A stretch of 24,796 nucleotides of DNA from CAZTBB01 sp964611755 (lineage in GTDB: Bacteria; Pseudomonadota; Alphaproteobacteria; Micavibrionales; Micavibrionaceae). The translations under genes and the position numbers were made by a program. The notes beneath the pieces are model-generated. The model was not told the DNA's origin and searched no databases. It worked only from the letters and a program-made list of their open reading frames with translations. Below are positions 7,180 through 14,943 of this stretch, piece by piece. Location of the stretch: positions 1 through 24,796 of the forward strand of contig CAZTBB010000024.1 of assembly GCA_964611755.1 (NCBI GenBank). The letters run 5' to 3'. Numbering within the stretch: position 1 is the stretch's first letter; every line of letters starts with the position of its first letter.

Positions 7180-7710
7180 GTGCTCTATGTTCAACAATCT
7201 TTAGGTGATAACGAAGAGCTTATCCATATTGGTAAGTTTCACTGGATGTATACATGCGAGGCCTTTATCTCCATTTTTTGGGGGATGTTGGGTAGCATCA
7301 TCGTTATTATCGGAGCCGTAGAGATATATCGACAGCTTGGTTATCTTCCGGATAGTTATCCATGGCTGGATGCCATTAATTATCTGCATCCGGGTATTCG
7401 TATCTTTTCTTTTCTTGTCTTTGTATTTGGGTTGATGAAATTTGCACAAATGATGATTGTTAAGGCCTCGACCGAGATTGCGATTACCAATACCCGTCTT
7501 ATTTATAAGCGCGGGCTTGTCGCACGTCAGGTCGGGGAGATGAGCATTGACCGCATTGAAGGGGTGAATGTTTTACAATCTGTTTTGGGGCGTTTGCTGA
7601 ACTATGGCCGCTTGGCCGTGCGTGGCATGGGGGTGGGAGAGGTGATTTTGCCGCCCATCGAGAACCCTATTGCCTTCCGCCAGGCTATTGAAAAAGCCAA
7701 AACGATATAG
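7180..7710 (+). CDS. Membrane protein with bacterial PH (YdbS-like) domain, first of a tandem pair
   Basis: A 176-residue inner-membrane protein. Two hydrophobic segments, about 25-48 and 72-95, are followed by a cytoplasmic bacterial PH domain of the bPH2/YdbS type (about 97-165), recognised by ITNTRLIYKRGLV, then MSIDRIEGVNV and LGRLLNYGRLAVRG. The start is GTG at 7180 with an AAGG ribosome-binding site at 7166-7169. Bacterial PH domains of this type mostly lack an assigned function; some are linked to membrane-stress responses. The next gene encodes a second protein of the same design 14 bases later, and the PH cores align well, so this looks like an old tandem duplication. It lies 78 bases after pfk and may be co-transcribed with it. 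Confidence 0.82.
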   Translation: MLYVQQSLGDNEELIHIGKFHWMYTCEAFISIFWGMLGSIIVIIGAVEIYRQLGYLPDSYPWLDAINYLHPGIRIFSFLVFVFGLMKFAQMMIVKASTEIAITNTRLIYKRGLVARQVGEMSIDRIEGVNVLQSVLGRLLNYGRLAVRGMGVGEVILPPIENPIAFRQAIEKAKTI

Positions 7711-7724
7711 CCGAGAACACAGCC

Positions 7725-8276
7725 ATGAAAAGCCTGACAATGAGCATCTCTGTACAAGATCTTCTTGATGATATTTTGATCAAGGATGAAGAAGCCATTG
7801 TGATTTCCGAATTTCACAACATGATCTATTGGCCCTCGATAGCGGTTCTTATTCTCGCATTCTTTTTTGCGTTCATCGCCATTGAGCTTGGCGCATTTCT
7901 CGGGCTTGTCGGCTCGATTATGATTGTGCATACAATTTTGAAAAAGCATTTCCTGTTATTGGTGTTAACCAATAAACGCCTTTTGATGCGTTATGGAATC
8001 TTGCAAACGGATTTGGTGGATATGCCCTTTGACCGTGTTGAAAGCGTTGAGTTGGAGCAGATGTTGCCCGGGCACATATTTGGTTATGCGGTAGTGGCCA
8101 TTATGGGGACGGGGCAACGATTGGTGCGTATTCCTTATGTGGCCAATGCACGTCAATTCCGCCGTAAATATAATGAATTAACGCTAGACCCCGTGACAAA
8201 GGTTGAGATTGCGCAACCCAAAGCCAATAAGGCAGCACAACAAGATTCAGAGACATTCGAGATTGAAGAGGACTAA
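7725..8276 (+). CDS. Membrane protein with bacterial PH domain, second of a tandem pair
   Basis: A 183-residue protein of the same plan as its upstream neighbour: a hydrophobic hairpin (about 34-54 and 56-72) with a very short turn, followed by a PH-like domain (about 76-150) containing LTNKRLLMRYGIL, MPFDRVESVEL and FGYAVVAIMGTG. These blocks match those of the upstream protein in order and spacing. It differs in having a shorter inter-helix loop and an extra polar tail (about 155-183) ending in acidic residues. An in-frame ATG five codons in (7740) is an alternative start; neither has a strong ribosome-binding site, as expected for coupled translation 14 bases after the previous stop. ilvD begins 6 bases after its stop. 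Function unknown; a hetero-complex with the upstream protein is my inference. Confidence 0.78.
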   Translation: MKSLTMSISVQDLLDDILIKDEEAIVISEFHNMIYWPSIAVLILAFFFAFIAIELGAFLGLVGSIMIVHTILKKHFLLLVLTNKRLLMRYGILQTDLVDMPFDRVESVELEQMLPGHIFGYAVVAIMGTGQRLVRIPYVANARQFRRKYNELTLDPVTKVEIAQPKANKAAQQDSETFEIEED

Positions 8277-8282
8277 AAAAGA

Positions 8283-10031
8283 ATGACATTTAATCCACGA
8301 CGCGCCCATCCGGATGGTTGGAATAAAGATAAACTCGTCAGCCGTTATGTGACCGAAGGCCCTGAAAGTGCGCCGCACCGCTCTTATTATTATGCAATGG
8401 GGATGAGCGAAGAAGAAATTCATCAGCCTTTGGTTGGTGTGGCCACATGCTGGAATGAGGCGGCACCCTGTAATATTGCTTTAGCGCGCCAAGCCCAATC
8501 CGTTAAGCGCGGCGTGAGTGAACATAAAGCTACACCGCGGGAGTTTACGACCATTACAGTCACAGATGGCATCGCGATGGGGCATGAGGGGATGCGCTCA
8601 TCTCTTGCCAGCCGTGAGGCGATCGCGGATTCGGTTGAGCTGACCATGCGTGGGCATTGTTATGATGCGCTTGTTGGCCTTGCGGGCTGTGATAAATCGC
8701 TCCCGGGGATGATGATGGTGATGGTGCGCCTGAATATCCCATCGGTCTTTATGTATGGCGGGACGATCCTGCCCGGTAAATTCCGCGGCAAGGATGTGGA
8801 TGTCGTCAATGTCTTCGAAGCGGTTGGCCAGCATGCTGCGGGGAATATGAGTGATGAAGATCTGCATGAGCTGGAATGCGTGGCTTGTCCATCCGCGGGT
8901 GCCTGCGGCGGACAATTTACGGCCAATACAATGGCCTGTGTTTCTGAGGCTATGGGTTTGGCTATCCCAAATTCGGCGGGCGCTCCGGCCGTGTATGAGA
9001 GCCGCGATGAATATGGCTATGCATCAGGGCAGGCGGTAGTGAATCTGATCAAGAATGGCGGCCCTTATCCGCGCGATATTGTCACGCGCAAATCATTGGA
9101 AAATGCGGCTGTGATTGTGGCGGCCACAGGTGGTTCAACAAATGCCGCCTTGCACTTGCCGGCCATCGCACATGAAGCGGGGATTGATTATGATCTTTTT
9201 GATGTGTGTGAGACGTTCCGCAAAACGCCTTATATCGCCAATTTGCGGCCGGGCGGCAAATATGTCGCCAAAGACCTGTTTGATGTAGGCGGCGTCGGTA
9301 TTGTTCTCAAGGAATTGCTCGATCATGGATATTTGCACGGTGATTGTATCACGGTTACGGGTAAAACGCTGGCCGAGAATTTGGAGGGGGTGAAACTGCC
9401 TGAGGATCAGGATGTTGTCTATCCGGTCAAAAAGCCAATCTCCAAGACAGGCGGGGTTGTTGGCCTGAAAGGGAATTTGGCGCCTGATGGGGCGATTGTA
9501 AAAATCGCCGGCATGCAGAATTTGCAATTTGAAGGGCCAGCGCGCGTCTTTGATGGGGAGCAGGCGGCCTTTGATGCGGTTCAAAAAGGTGAATTCGAGG
9601 AGGGCGAGGTTCTTGTTATTCGTTATGAAGGGCCCAAAGGTGGGCCGGGTATGCGTGAGATGCTATCCACGACGGCGGCTCTTTACGGGCAAGGCATGGG
9701 CGAGAAGGTGGCTTTGATCACGGATGGGCGCTTTTCTGGCGGCACGCGTGGCTTTTGTATTGGTCATGTTGGACCTGAGGCGGCGGTTGGCGGGCCGATT
9801 GGTTTGATTGAAAGCGGTGATACAATCCGTATTGACGCCGAGGCAGGCACTCTGGATGTCGATTTAAGCGATGAGGAGCTGGCCAAGCGTAAGGAAAACT
9901 TCAAAACGCGTCAAACAAACTACAATTCCGGGGCATTGGAGAAATATGCATCTCTGGTTGGATCTGCGCGCTATGGTGCGGTCACACATTCCGGCGCGAA
10001 GAAAGAAACGCATACATTTGTGGATTTGTAA
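8283..10031 (+). CDS. ilvD: Dihydroxy-acid dehydratase
   Basis: A 582-residue Fe-S enzyme that dehydrates 2,3-dihydroxy-isovalerate and its methylvalerate homologue to the 2-oxo acids, the third step of valine and isoleucine synthesis. Likely cluster cysteines are C63 (APCN), C136 (LAGCDKSLPG, an IlvD/Edd signature) and C208 (PSAGACGGQFTANTM). The C-terminal signature LITDGRFSGGTRG carries the conserved active-site serine. VATCWNEAAPCN and the length favour IlvD over phosphogluconate dehydratase (Edd) or a sugar-acid dehydratase. It starts 6 bases after the second PH gene, with its GAGGA ribosome-binding site (8268-8272) lying inside that gene's end, so it is probably in the same transcript. 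No other ilv gene is in the window. Confidence 0.95.
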   Translation: MTFNPRRAHPDGWNKDKLVSRYVTEGPESAPHRSYYYAMGMSEEEIHQPLVGVATCWNEAAPCNIALARQAQSVKRGVSEHKATPREFTTITVTDGIAMGHEGMRSSLASREAIADSVELTMRGHCYDALVGLAGCDKSLPGMMMVMVRLNIPSVFMYGGTILPGKFRGKDVDVVNVFEAVGQHAAGNMSDEDLHELECVACPSAGACGGQFTANTMACVSEAMGLAIPNSAGAPAVYESRDEYGYASGQAVVNLIKNGGPYPRDIVTRKSLENAAVIVAATGGSTNAALHLPAIAHEAGIDYDLFDVCETFRKTPYIANLRPGGKYVAKDLFDVGGVGIVLKELLDHGYLHGDCITVTGKTLAENLEGVKLPEDQDVVYPVKKPISKTGGVVGLKGNLAPDGAIVKIAGMQNLQFEGPARVFDGEQAAFDAVQKGEFEEGEVLVIRYEGPKGGPGMREMLSTTAALYGQGMGEKVALITDGRFSGGTRGFCIGHVGPEAAVGGPIGLIESGDTIRIDAEAGTLDVDLSDEELAKRKENFKTRQTNYNSGALEKYASLVGSARYGAVTHSGAKKETHTFVDL

Positions 10032-10040
10032 TAAAAACGG

Positions 10041-10070
10041 TTGATTTGTTCGGGTGAATTTTCTTATAAG
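10041..10070 (+). promoter_or_regulatory. Candidate sigma-70 promoter for the 84-residue protein gene, with overlapping palindrome
   Basis: TTGATT (10041-10046) and TATAAG (10065-10070) are separated by 18 bases, 45 bases upstream of the ATG at 10116. A small palindrome, GTTCA-TTTC-TGAAC (10070-10083), lies across the expected transcription start and could be an operator. Together they suggest the small gene is expressed separately from ilvD. Motif matches only. Confidence 0.4.
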
Positions 10071-10115
10071 TTCATTTCTGAACGCGGTAACAATCAATCA
10101 AATAGAGTATAGAAA

Positions 10116-10370
10116 ATGAAATCATCTGATTTGACGCTAAGTCTTCCATCATCTTTGACACGAATGAAGGGCGGATCTGATCCAACGGTCACGCCTTTGG
10201 CAGATGGGCGCCTCGAGCTGGCCTTTACCGATGCGCACGGCCATGCCGGCCCGCGTGTTCTTGGTTTTTTCCAAGAGAATATCCGGGATATTGAGCTTGG
10301 TGAACAAAGTTCCTATCCGGTTATCATTCTGGCGCCTGCGCAGGTTGCCCAGCTTGAGAATATGGCTTAA
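10116..10370 (+). CDS. Small protein of unknown function (84 residues)
   Basis: I do not recognise this protein. It has 84 residues with no signal peptide, membrane segment or cysteine. The composition is ordinary for a cytoplasmic protein: a polar start, a predicted beta-rich middle (GRLELAFTD, PRVLGFFQENI), and a hydrophobic strand SYPVIILAPAQ before a short helix. It is supported as a gene by codon usage like its neighbours, by filling a gap otherwise without coding sequence, and by a candidate promoter at 10041-10070. The ribosome-binding site is weak. It lies 84 bases after ilvD and 95 bases before the L,D-transpeptidase, all on the plus strand. A link to either is unproven. Confidence 0.6.
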   Translation: MKSSDLTLSLPSSLTRMKGGSDPTVTPLADGRLELAFTDAHGHAGPRVLGFFQENIRDIELGEQSSYPVIILAPAQVAQLENMA

Positions 10371-10465
10371 GGCACGATTGTATAAATTACCATAAGAAAC
10401 TAACTCTCTTTTAAAACTCTTTTGCTAACCTGTTTAAGTCGGTTCAGACTAATTCGGAGCAGAAG

Positions 10466-12217
10466 ATGTCATTTCACATTGGGAGAAAACATTTATTAGG
10501 CTTTATGAGTGGCTTATCACTTGTTACTTGTGCCGTTGCTTTAAACGCAAATGCACCGGCGCATGCACAATTTGATAAATTATCCACGATAGAGGCATCC
10601 GCAGCTACTCCGACCAGTGATGCAACGCTGCACATGCAGGTGTCATTGAGCCAGGCGGTATATTCAGGGCGTGTTCATGAAACCCGCCTTGAGCATGCGG
10701 AGGCCATCGCTGATTTTTACCGCACACGCCATTATCAACGCATATGGACAGATGATCATCATATGCTGGCCCGAGGGCATCATCTTTTTGAGGCGATTGA
10801 AACATCCTGGCAGCACGGGTTGAACCCCGATACATATCATTATTCTAAAATCAAAAAAATTATGGGGTCCATGGACCCGCTTCATAAAGTCTGGCTGGAT
10901 ATTCTAATGACAGATGCCGCCATTCGTTATGTGCAACATATGAGCGGCATGCGTGTCGACCCCACAGCCTTTAAGCTTGATGTGGAGCATTGGAGTGTCA
11001 GTGAACCTGCTGAGGCAATATTGCTAAATATCTCAAATAAAATAAATATTCAGGATTACCTTAAATCTTTTGAACCGCAAAGCAGGACATATAAAATACT
11101 GCAAAATGAGCTCATCCGCTTGATTGAAGAGCCGGTAAATCCGCATGAAAAATTTGTGGAAGTGAAATTCAAAGGTATTTTAAAACCCGGCTGGGGCAAT
11201 GATGCGGTGCCTTTATTGCGTGAGCGTATGGGATTGCCACAGCCAAATGCCAATCATTATAAATATGACGCCGCTTTGGTGGAAAAGGTGAAAGCCTTTC
11301 AAAAAGCCAATAAACTCAAGGATGATGGCATTATAGGCCAGCGCACTCTGGAGATTATGAATCGCTCGCGTGATGCTAAAATCAGACAGTTGATTGTCAA
11401 CCTAGAGCGCTTGCGCTGGGCGGATGATGATTTTTATAAAGATTCCAGCCGCGCTGTGATCGTAAATGTGCCCTCGGCCAGCCTGTGGGCCCTTCGTAAT
11501 GGCCGTGTACAGTTTGAGATGCCCGTTATTGTAGGGAAAGCCTATCGTAAGACACAAACATTTCGCACAGAAATAAGCGGTGTGCGCTTTAATCCGGATT
11601 GGACAGTGCCGCCAACCATTAAATACCGCGATATTTTGCCCAAGCTGCGCAAGGATGTGAATTATTTGAATGAGAAAGGCATTGATCTTATCAAGGGTTA
11701 TGGCTCCAATGCGCGCCGTCTGAATTCCACCCAGATTGATTGGAATGCTATCACGTTCAAGGAGCTGGCCGGCCTTCGTATGGTTCAGGCGCCGGGCGAA
11801 GATAATCCTTTAGGGCGTATCCGTATCCTCATGGAAAATAAGTATAATATCTATTTGCACGATACCAATAAGCCGGAATATTTTGAACGCAGCAATCTCG
11901 CACTTTCATCAGGATGCATGCGCATGAAAGATCCGGAGCGTATGGCCCAATTCATTATGAATGGCACGCAAGGATGGTCGGATAAAAAGATGAACAAAAT
12001 ATTGTCGAGCGGCGAGAAGACAGATATTGAAATTGAGCAAAAAATTCCAATTTACATCAAATATTATACCGCATGGGCGGATGCCACGGGCAGAGTGATT
12101 TACGGCCCTGATGTGTATAATCATGATGAAAAACTTTATAACATTTTGAAGTCTATTGACGGAATTTCAATTCCGCGTCAGAATATACCTACTGTTGCGT
12201 TCGCGTCAGTTCAGTAA
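10466..12217 (+). CDS. L,D-transpeptidase, YcbB/LdtD type
   Basis: A 583-residue exported enzyme predicted to make 3-3 (meso-DAP to meso-DAP) cross-links in peptidoglycan. A signal peptide covers about residues 1-34 (basic start, hydrophobic LLGFMSGLSLVTCAVAL, cut after AHA). An N-terminal helical scaffold domain follows, then a peptidoglycan-binding domain (about 243-300, with VEKVKAFQKANKLKDDGIIG) and a YkuD catalytic domain (about 328-510). The catalytic region has IYLHDT (H465) and SSGCMRM with nucleophile C484. The IPIYIKYYTAWADATGRV tail and the large insertion between the sheet and catalytic loop are typical of the YcbB branch, not the small ErfK/YbiS branch. GGAG (10456-10459) precedes the ATG by 6 bases. 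The MepK-like hydrolase gene follows 109 bases later. Such enzymes can bypass beta-lactam-sensitive transpeptidases, being inhibited mainly by carbapenems. Confidence 0.94.
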   Translation: MSFHIGRKHLLGFMSGLSLVTCAVALNANAPAHAQFDKLSTIEASAATPTSDATLHMQVSLSQAVYSGRVHETRLEHAEAIADFYRTRHYQRIWTDDHHMLARGHHLFEAIETSWQHGLNPDTYHYSKIKKIMGSMDPLHKVWLDILMTDAAIRYVQHMSGMRVDPTAFKLDVEHWSVSEPAEAILLNISNKINIQDYLKSFEPQSRTYKILQNELIRLIEEPVNPHEKFVEVKFKGILKPGWGNDAVPLLRERMGLPQPNANHYKYDAALVEKVKAFQKANKLKDDGIIGQRTLEIMNRSRDAKIRQLIVNLERLRWADDDFYKDSSRAVIVNVPSASLWALRNGRVQFEMPVIVGKAYRKTQTFRTEISGVRFNPDWTVPPTIKYRDILPKLRKDVNYLNEKGIDLIKGYGSNARRLNSTQIDWNAITFKELAGLRMVQAPGEDNPLGRIRILMENKYNIYLHDTNKPEYFERSNLALSSGCMRMKDPERMAQFIMNGTQGWSDKKMNKILSSGEKTDIEIEQKIPIYIKYYTAWADATGRVIYGPDVYNHDEKLYNILKSIDGISIPRQNIPTVAFASVQ

Positions 12218-12260
12218 GGTATAGCTATCCCGGTTATATTTTTTCTGTAAAATTAAAACT

Positions 12261-12289
12261 TTGACGATTACAAAAAAAATCGTTATAGA
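12261..12289 (+). promoter_or_regulatory. Candidate sigma-70 promoter for the MepK-like gene, with inverted repeat in the spacer
   Basis: TTGACG (12261-12266), a 17-base spacer and TATAGA (12284-12289) form a good sigma-70 promoter about 40 bases before the start codon. The spacer carries ACGATT (12264-12269) and AATCGT (12278-12283), reverse complements separated by an A-rich 8-base centre, so a symmetric regulator site may lie between the -35 and -10 boxes. It suggests the hydrolase can be expressed independently of the L,D-transpeptidase. Confidence 0.55.
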
Positions 12290-12329
12290 GTCTCGACTTT
12301 CAATCATTGACACCTAGATAAGGATCATG

Positions 12330-12917
12330 ATGGCACAGAAAAAAGACAGTCTTTTAGACTTGCAGACAGAATTAAATACAATTGAGCGCCGTGATGTGCT
12401 CAAGCTGGGTTTGGGCGGGTTGCTGGCCGGTTTGATGCCGCTTTTCCCAAGCACATCACAAGCCAGCCGTTATGAAGCTTGGCGTATTGATTTTCGCCAC
12501 GCGCACACAGGGGAGCGCTTCTCCGGTGTTTACCGCGTGGGTGATCGCTATCTTCCGGAGGCCTTTGAGCGTTTGAATTATGTGATGCGTGATTTTCGCA
12601 CAGGCGAAATTTTTCCAATGGATCCACGTGTGATTGATTTGATTAAGATGATCCACGACAAAACAGGATCAAATGAGCCTTTGGAGATACTCTCCGGCTA
12701 CCGTAGCCCCAAAACCAATGCGATGTTGCGTGGTGCCAGCACAGGCGTTGCAAAGAATTCATTGCACATGTATGGTCAGGCCATAGATATGCGCTTGGCG
12801 CGGTTTAGTACAAAAAAATTGCGTAATGTTGCTGTGTCTATGAAATCCGGCGGTGTAGGCTTCTACCCACGCAGTAACTTTGTTCATGTGGATACAGGCA
12901 AAGTCAGAAGCTGGTAG
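12330..12917 (+). CDS. MepK/YcbK-like murein endopeptidase (DUF882, M15-type), Tat signal
   Basis: A 195-residue protein of the DUF882/YcbK family, related to zinc peptidases M15. Two adjacent ATG codons exist (12327 and 12330); the second sits 5 bases from AAGGA and is preferred. Numbering from the first ATG, a twin-arginine-like motif ERRDVLKLGLGG (20-31) before a hydrophobic stretch suggests Tat export. Zinc ligands are H147 and D154 in HMYGQAID (HxxGxAxD) and H187 in HVD; LSGYRSP (122-128) is the usual preceding block. E. coli MepK cleaves 3-3 cross-links, and its gene neighbours that of the L,D-transpeptidase LdtD (YcbB). The same pair occurs here 109 bases apart, so a role trimming 3-3 cross-links is likely. 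A promoter lies at 12261-12289. Confidence 0.9.
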   Translation: MAQKKDSLLDLQTELNTIERRDVLKLGLGGLLAGLMPLFPSTSQASRYEAWRIDFRHAHTGERFSGVYRVGDRYLPEAFERLNYVMRDFRTGEIFPMDPRVIDLIKMIHDKTGSNEPLEILSGYRSPKTNAMLRGASTGVAKNSLHMYGQAIDMRLARFSTKKLRNVAVSMKSGGVGFYPRSNFVHVDTGKVRSW

Positions 12918-12963
12918 CGTCTCTCTCCGGGTATAGTCTTATTAAATTGAAGAGATTTTGACC

Positions 12964-13464
12964 ATGATCATTATCGGGTTGGGGGCAAACTTGCCCAGTA
13001 TCCATGGGGCGCCGCCTGAAACATTACGCGCAGCCATGGCCGAAATTGAACAGAGGGGCATCCGTATCCTGCAGAGCTCCTCCGTGTATGAAACATCTCC
13101 TGTGCCGGTATCTGACCAACCTTTATATTATAATGCGGTAGCGAAGATTGATACGGCATTGCCTGTGCATGATTTGCTGGCCTTACTGCATAGCATAGAG
13201 GAGGAATTTGGCCGTACCCGCCACATAAAGGACGAGCCGCGCATATTGGATTTAGACGTGCTGGCCTATAATGATAACAATATCAATGAAAGAGGCGTTG
13301 TTGTGCCGCATCCACGGATGCATGAGAGGGGGTTTGTTCTTATCCCTTTGCACGAAATTGCACCGAATTGGACCCATCCTGTGACGGGGCTAGATCTTCA
13401 AACGCTTATTGATGCTCTCCCAAACGATCAGGATGTGAGGATTGTTCCTCAAAAGGCGGCCTGA
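12964..13464 (+). CDS. folK: 2-amino-4-hydroxy-6-hydroxymethyldihydropteridine pyrophosphokinase
   Basis: A 166-residue cytoplasmic HPPK that transfers pyrophosphate from ATP to 6-hydroxymethyl-dihydropterin in folate synthesis. The ATG at 12964 is chosen over the TTG at 12958 because GAAGAG (12949-12954) is 9 bases before it and it gives the standard MIIIGLGANL start. Family motifs: GLGANL (5-10), SSVYETSPV with the pterin-contacting segment, and the signature EPRILDLDVLAY, whose D96 and D98 bind the two magnesium ions. PHPRMHERGFVLIPL follows as usual. The product goes to dihydropteroate synthase, encoded by the next gene, whose ATG begins one base after this stop. folB and folE are not in the window. 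Confidence 0.95.
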   Translation: MIIIGLGANLPSIHGAPPETLRAAMAEIEQRGIRILQSSSVYETSPVPVSDQPLYYNAVAKIDTALPVHDLLALLHSIEEEFGRTRHIKDEPRILDLDVLAYNDNNINERGVVVPHPRMHERGFVLIPLHEIAPNWTHPVTGLDLQTLIDALPNDQDVRIVPQKAA

Positions 13465-13465
13465 C

Positions 13466-14311
13466 ATGGAAAAGGCCTCTGTCTCAAGAAAGGTTCCTCC
13501 ATTTGGTGATGCACCTCTTATCATGGGGATTGTGAACGTGACCCCCGACAGCTTTTCTGATGGCGGTGAATTTTACAATAAAGACAAAGCGATAGAGCAC
13601 GGGGTCACATTATTAGAAGAGGGCGCACACATCCTCGATATTGGCGGGGAGTCCACGCGGCCTGGTGCGCAAGTCGTTGGAATACAAGAGGAAATTGATC
13701 GTGTGTGCCCAGTGATAGAGGGGCTCAGCAAAATTGCTCCGCATATCTCGGTTGATACCAGAAATGCTGAGACAATGAGGGCTGCCTTAAAATCCGGGGC
13801 GACTTCTATCAATGATGTGAGTGGGTTAACACATGATCCTGAGTCTATTGACGTGGCGGCCTCAACGGATGTTCCTTTATTTATCATGCACATGCAGGGT
13901 AATCCTCAACTTATGCAGAATAGCCCATCATATGAAAATGTAGTTGATGAAATATATCAATATTTTCAAAACTCTATCGATATATTAAAAACGAAACATA
14001 TCGAAATGAATAGGGTTGTATTGGATGTTGGGATTGGTTTTGGGAAAACACTCGAGCATAATCTGCTACTGCTCAGAAATATAAAGAAATTCCATGATTT
14101 AGGCTGTCCTTTGCTGCTTGGGACATCGCGCAAGAGCTTCATTCCATCTCTCTCAAGGGGTGAACCGGCAGATAAGCGTCTCGCTGGGTCACTCTCCAGT
14201 GCCCTATGGGGGCTATCTCAAGGGGTGCAGATCTTTCGTGTGCATGATGTCGCCGAGACGGCGCAAGCGTTCAAAATTTACGAGGCCATTGAATCCAGCG
14301 CAGAGTCATAA
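13466..14311 (+). CDS. folP: Dihydropteroate synthase
   Basis: A 281-residue TIM-barrel enzyme joining the folK product to p-aminobenzoate, the target of sulfonamides. The ATG at 13466, one base after the folK stop, is preferred over an upstream TTG at 13442 inside folK; AAGG (13453-13456) gives a suitable ribosome-binding site. Motifs: IMGIVNVTPDSFSDGGEF (19-36, first DHPS signature), ILDIGGESTRPGA (56-68, second signature, pterin and pABA loops), the DTRNAETM strand, DVGIGFGKT, and LLGTSRKSF with the conserved lysine. The order folK-folP makes two sequential folate steps one transcript. Its 3' end overlaps the convergent histidine phosphatase gene by 34 bases. Confidence 0.96.
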   Translation: MEKASVSRKVPPFGDAPLIMGIVNVTPDSFSDGGEFYNKDKAIEHGVTLLEEGAHILDIGGESTRPGAQVVGIQEEIDRVCPVIEGLSKIAPHISVDTRNAETMRAALKSGATSINDVSGLTHDPESIDVAASTDVPLFIMHMQGNPQLMQNSPSYENVVDEIYQYFQNSIDILKTKHIEMNRVVLDVGIGFGKTLEHNLLLLRNIKKFHDLGCPLLLGTSRKSFIPSLSRGEPADKRLAGSLSSALWGLSQGVQIFRVHDVAETAQAFKIYEAIESSAES

Positions 14312-14943
14312 ATCGTACTTCTGCTTCGGATAATCTCTCCTTCAACCTCATCATATTGCCACACGGCCCATGGGAAGGCCTTGTTTTCATCCAGAGGCTG
14401 AAATTCATAGAGATGACAGTTCTGGAACATGCCAGGTGTCAAAATTCCATAGAGACCGCCAAAGCCCCGCATAACACCTCCATGGCAGACAAGCAATGGC
14501 TTTGCGTGAGCTTCAAGAGCGCGGGTTTTTGCCCGCTTTAGCCGTACAAAGAAATCATCAAACCGCTCACCACCCGGCGGATCAACCCAATCATCCATGA
14601 CAGGTCGGCATTCGGCATAAGGCACACCCTCCCAATCACCGGCATGGAGCTCCGCTAAATCCGGCTCTTCTTTGATCTCAAGGTCTAAATACTCATTTAT
14701 AATCAAGGCTGTATCACGCGCTCTTGAAAGGTTAGAGTGGATCACCACATCCGGGCGCGTATCCAGTGCACGGAATACATTATGCAAGCGATAGGCTTGT
14801 TGGCGTCCTCGCTCTGTGAGGGGAGAATCAACGGATCCCGCCATAACTTTGGCGGCGTTGGCTTCGGTTTCACCGTGGCGGATCATATAAAAGCTTTTTA
14901 GGGGGAGGGGCATCGTATTCTCACTTGGGGGCTTTGGTTTCAT
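14278..14943 (-). CDS. Histidine phosphatase (phosphoglycerate mutase-like) family protein
   Basis: A 221-residue member of the histidine phosphatase superfamily, branch 1. The catalytic RHGETEAN (22-29, H23 is phosphorylated) follows a beta strand FYMI; SNLSRARDTA holds the second arginine block, and LLVCHGGVMRG the second catalytic histidine. The acidic proton donor is probably in ELHAGDWEG. The superfamily covers phosphoglycerate mutase, cobalamin/alpha-ribazole phosphatase, SixA and many broad phosphatases, so substrate is unknown. Its ATG overlaps the stop of the upstream aspartate dehydrogenase gene (ATGA), implying coupled translation. An in-frame ATG 10 codons in (MPLPLKSF) is an alternative start. 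The 3' end overlaps folP by 34 bases on the other strand. Confidence 0.88.
   Translation of the reverse strand: MKPKPPSENTMPLPLKSFYMIRHGETEANAAKVMAGSVDSPLTERGRQQAYRLHNVFRALDTRPDVVIHSNLSRARDTALIINEYLDLEIKEEPDLAELHAGDWEGVPYAECRPVMDDWVDPPGGERFDDFFVRLKRAKTRALEAHAKPLLVCHGGVMRGFGGLYGILTPGMFQNCHLYEFQPLDENKAFPWAVWQYDEVEGEIIRSRSTIYDSALDSMAS

Noticed and set aside
8598..8926. Antisense frame in ilvD encoding a striking run of histidines
   Set aside because: It is the reverse complement of ATG/GTG codons in the MMMVMV stretch of IlvD; the sense frame is a complete, conserved gene.
10422..10429. TTGCTAAC upstream of the L,D-transpeptidase, also on the minus strand upstream of motA (20872-20879), with a shorter TTGCTAA at 22699-22705
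   Set aside because: An 8-base word appearing twice in about 25 kb on two strands is near chance expectation, and the third copy overlaps the hemB stop.
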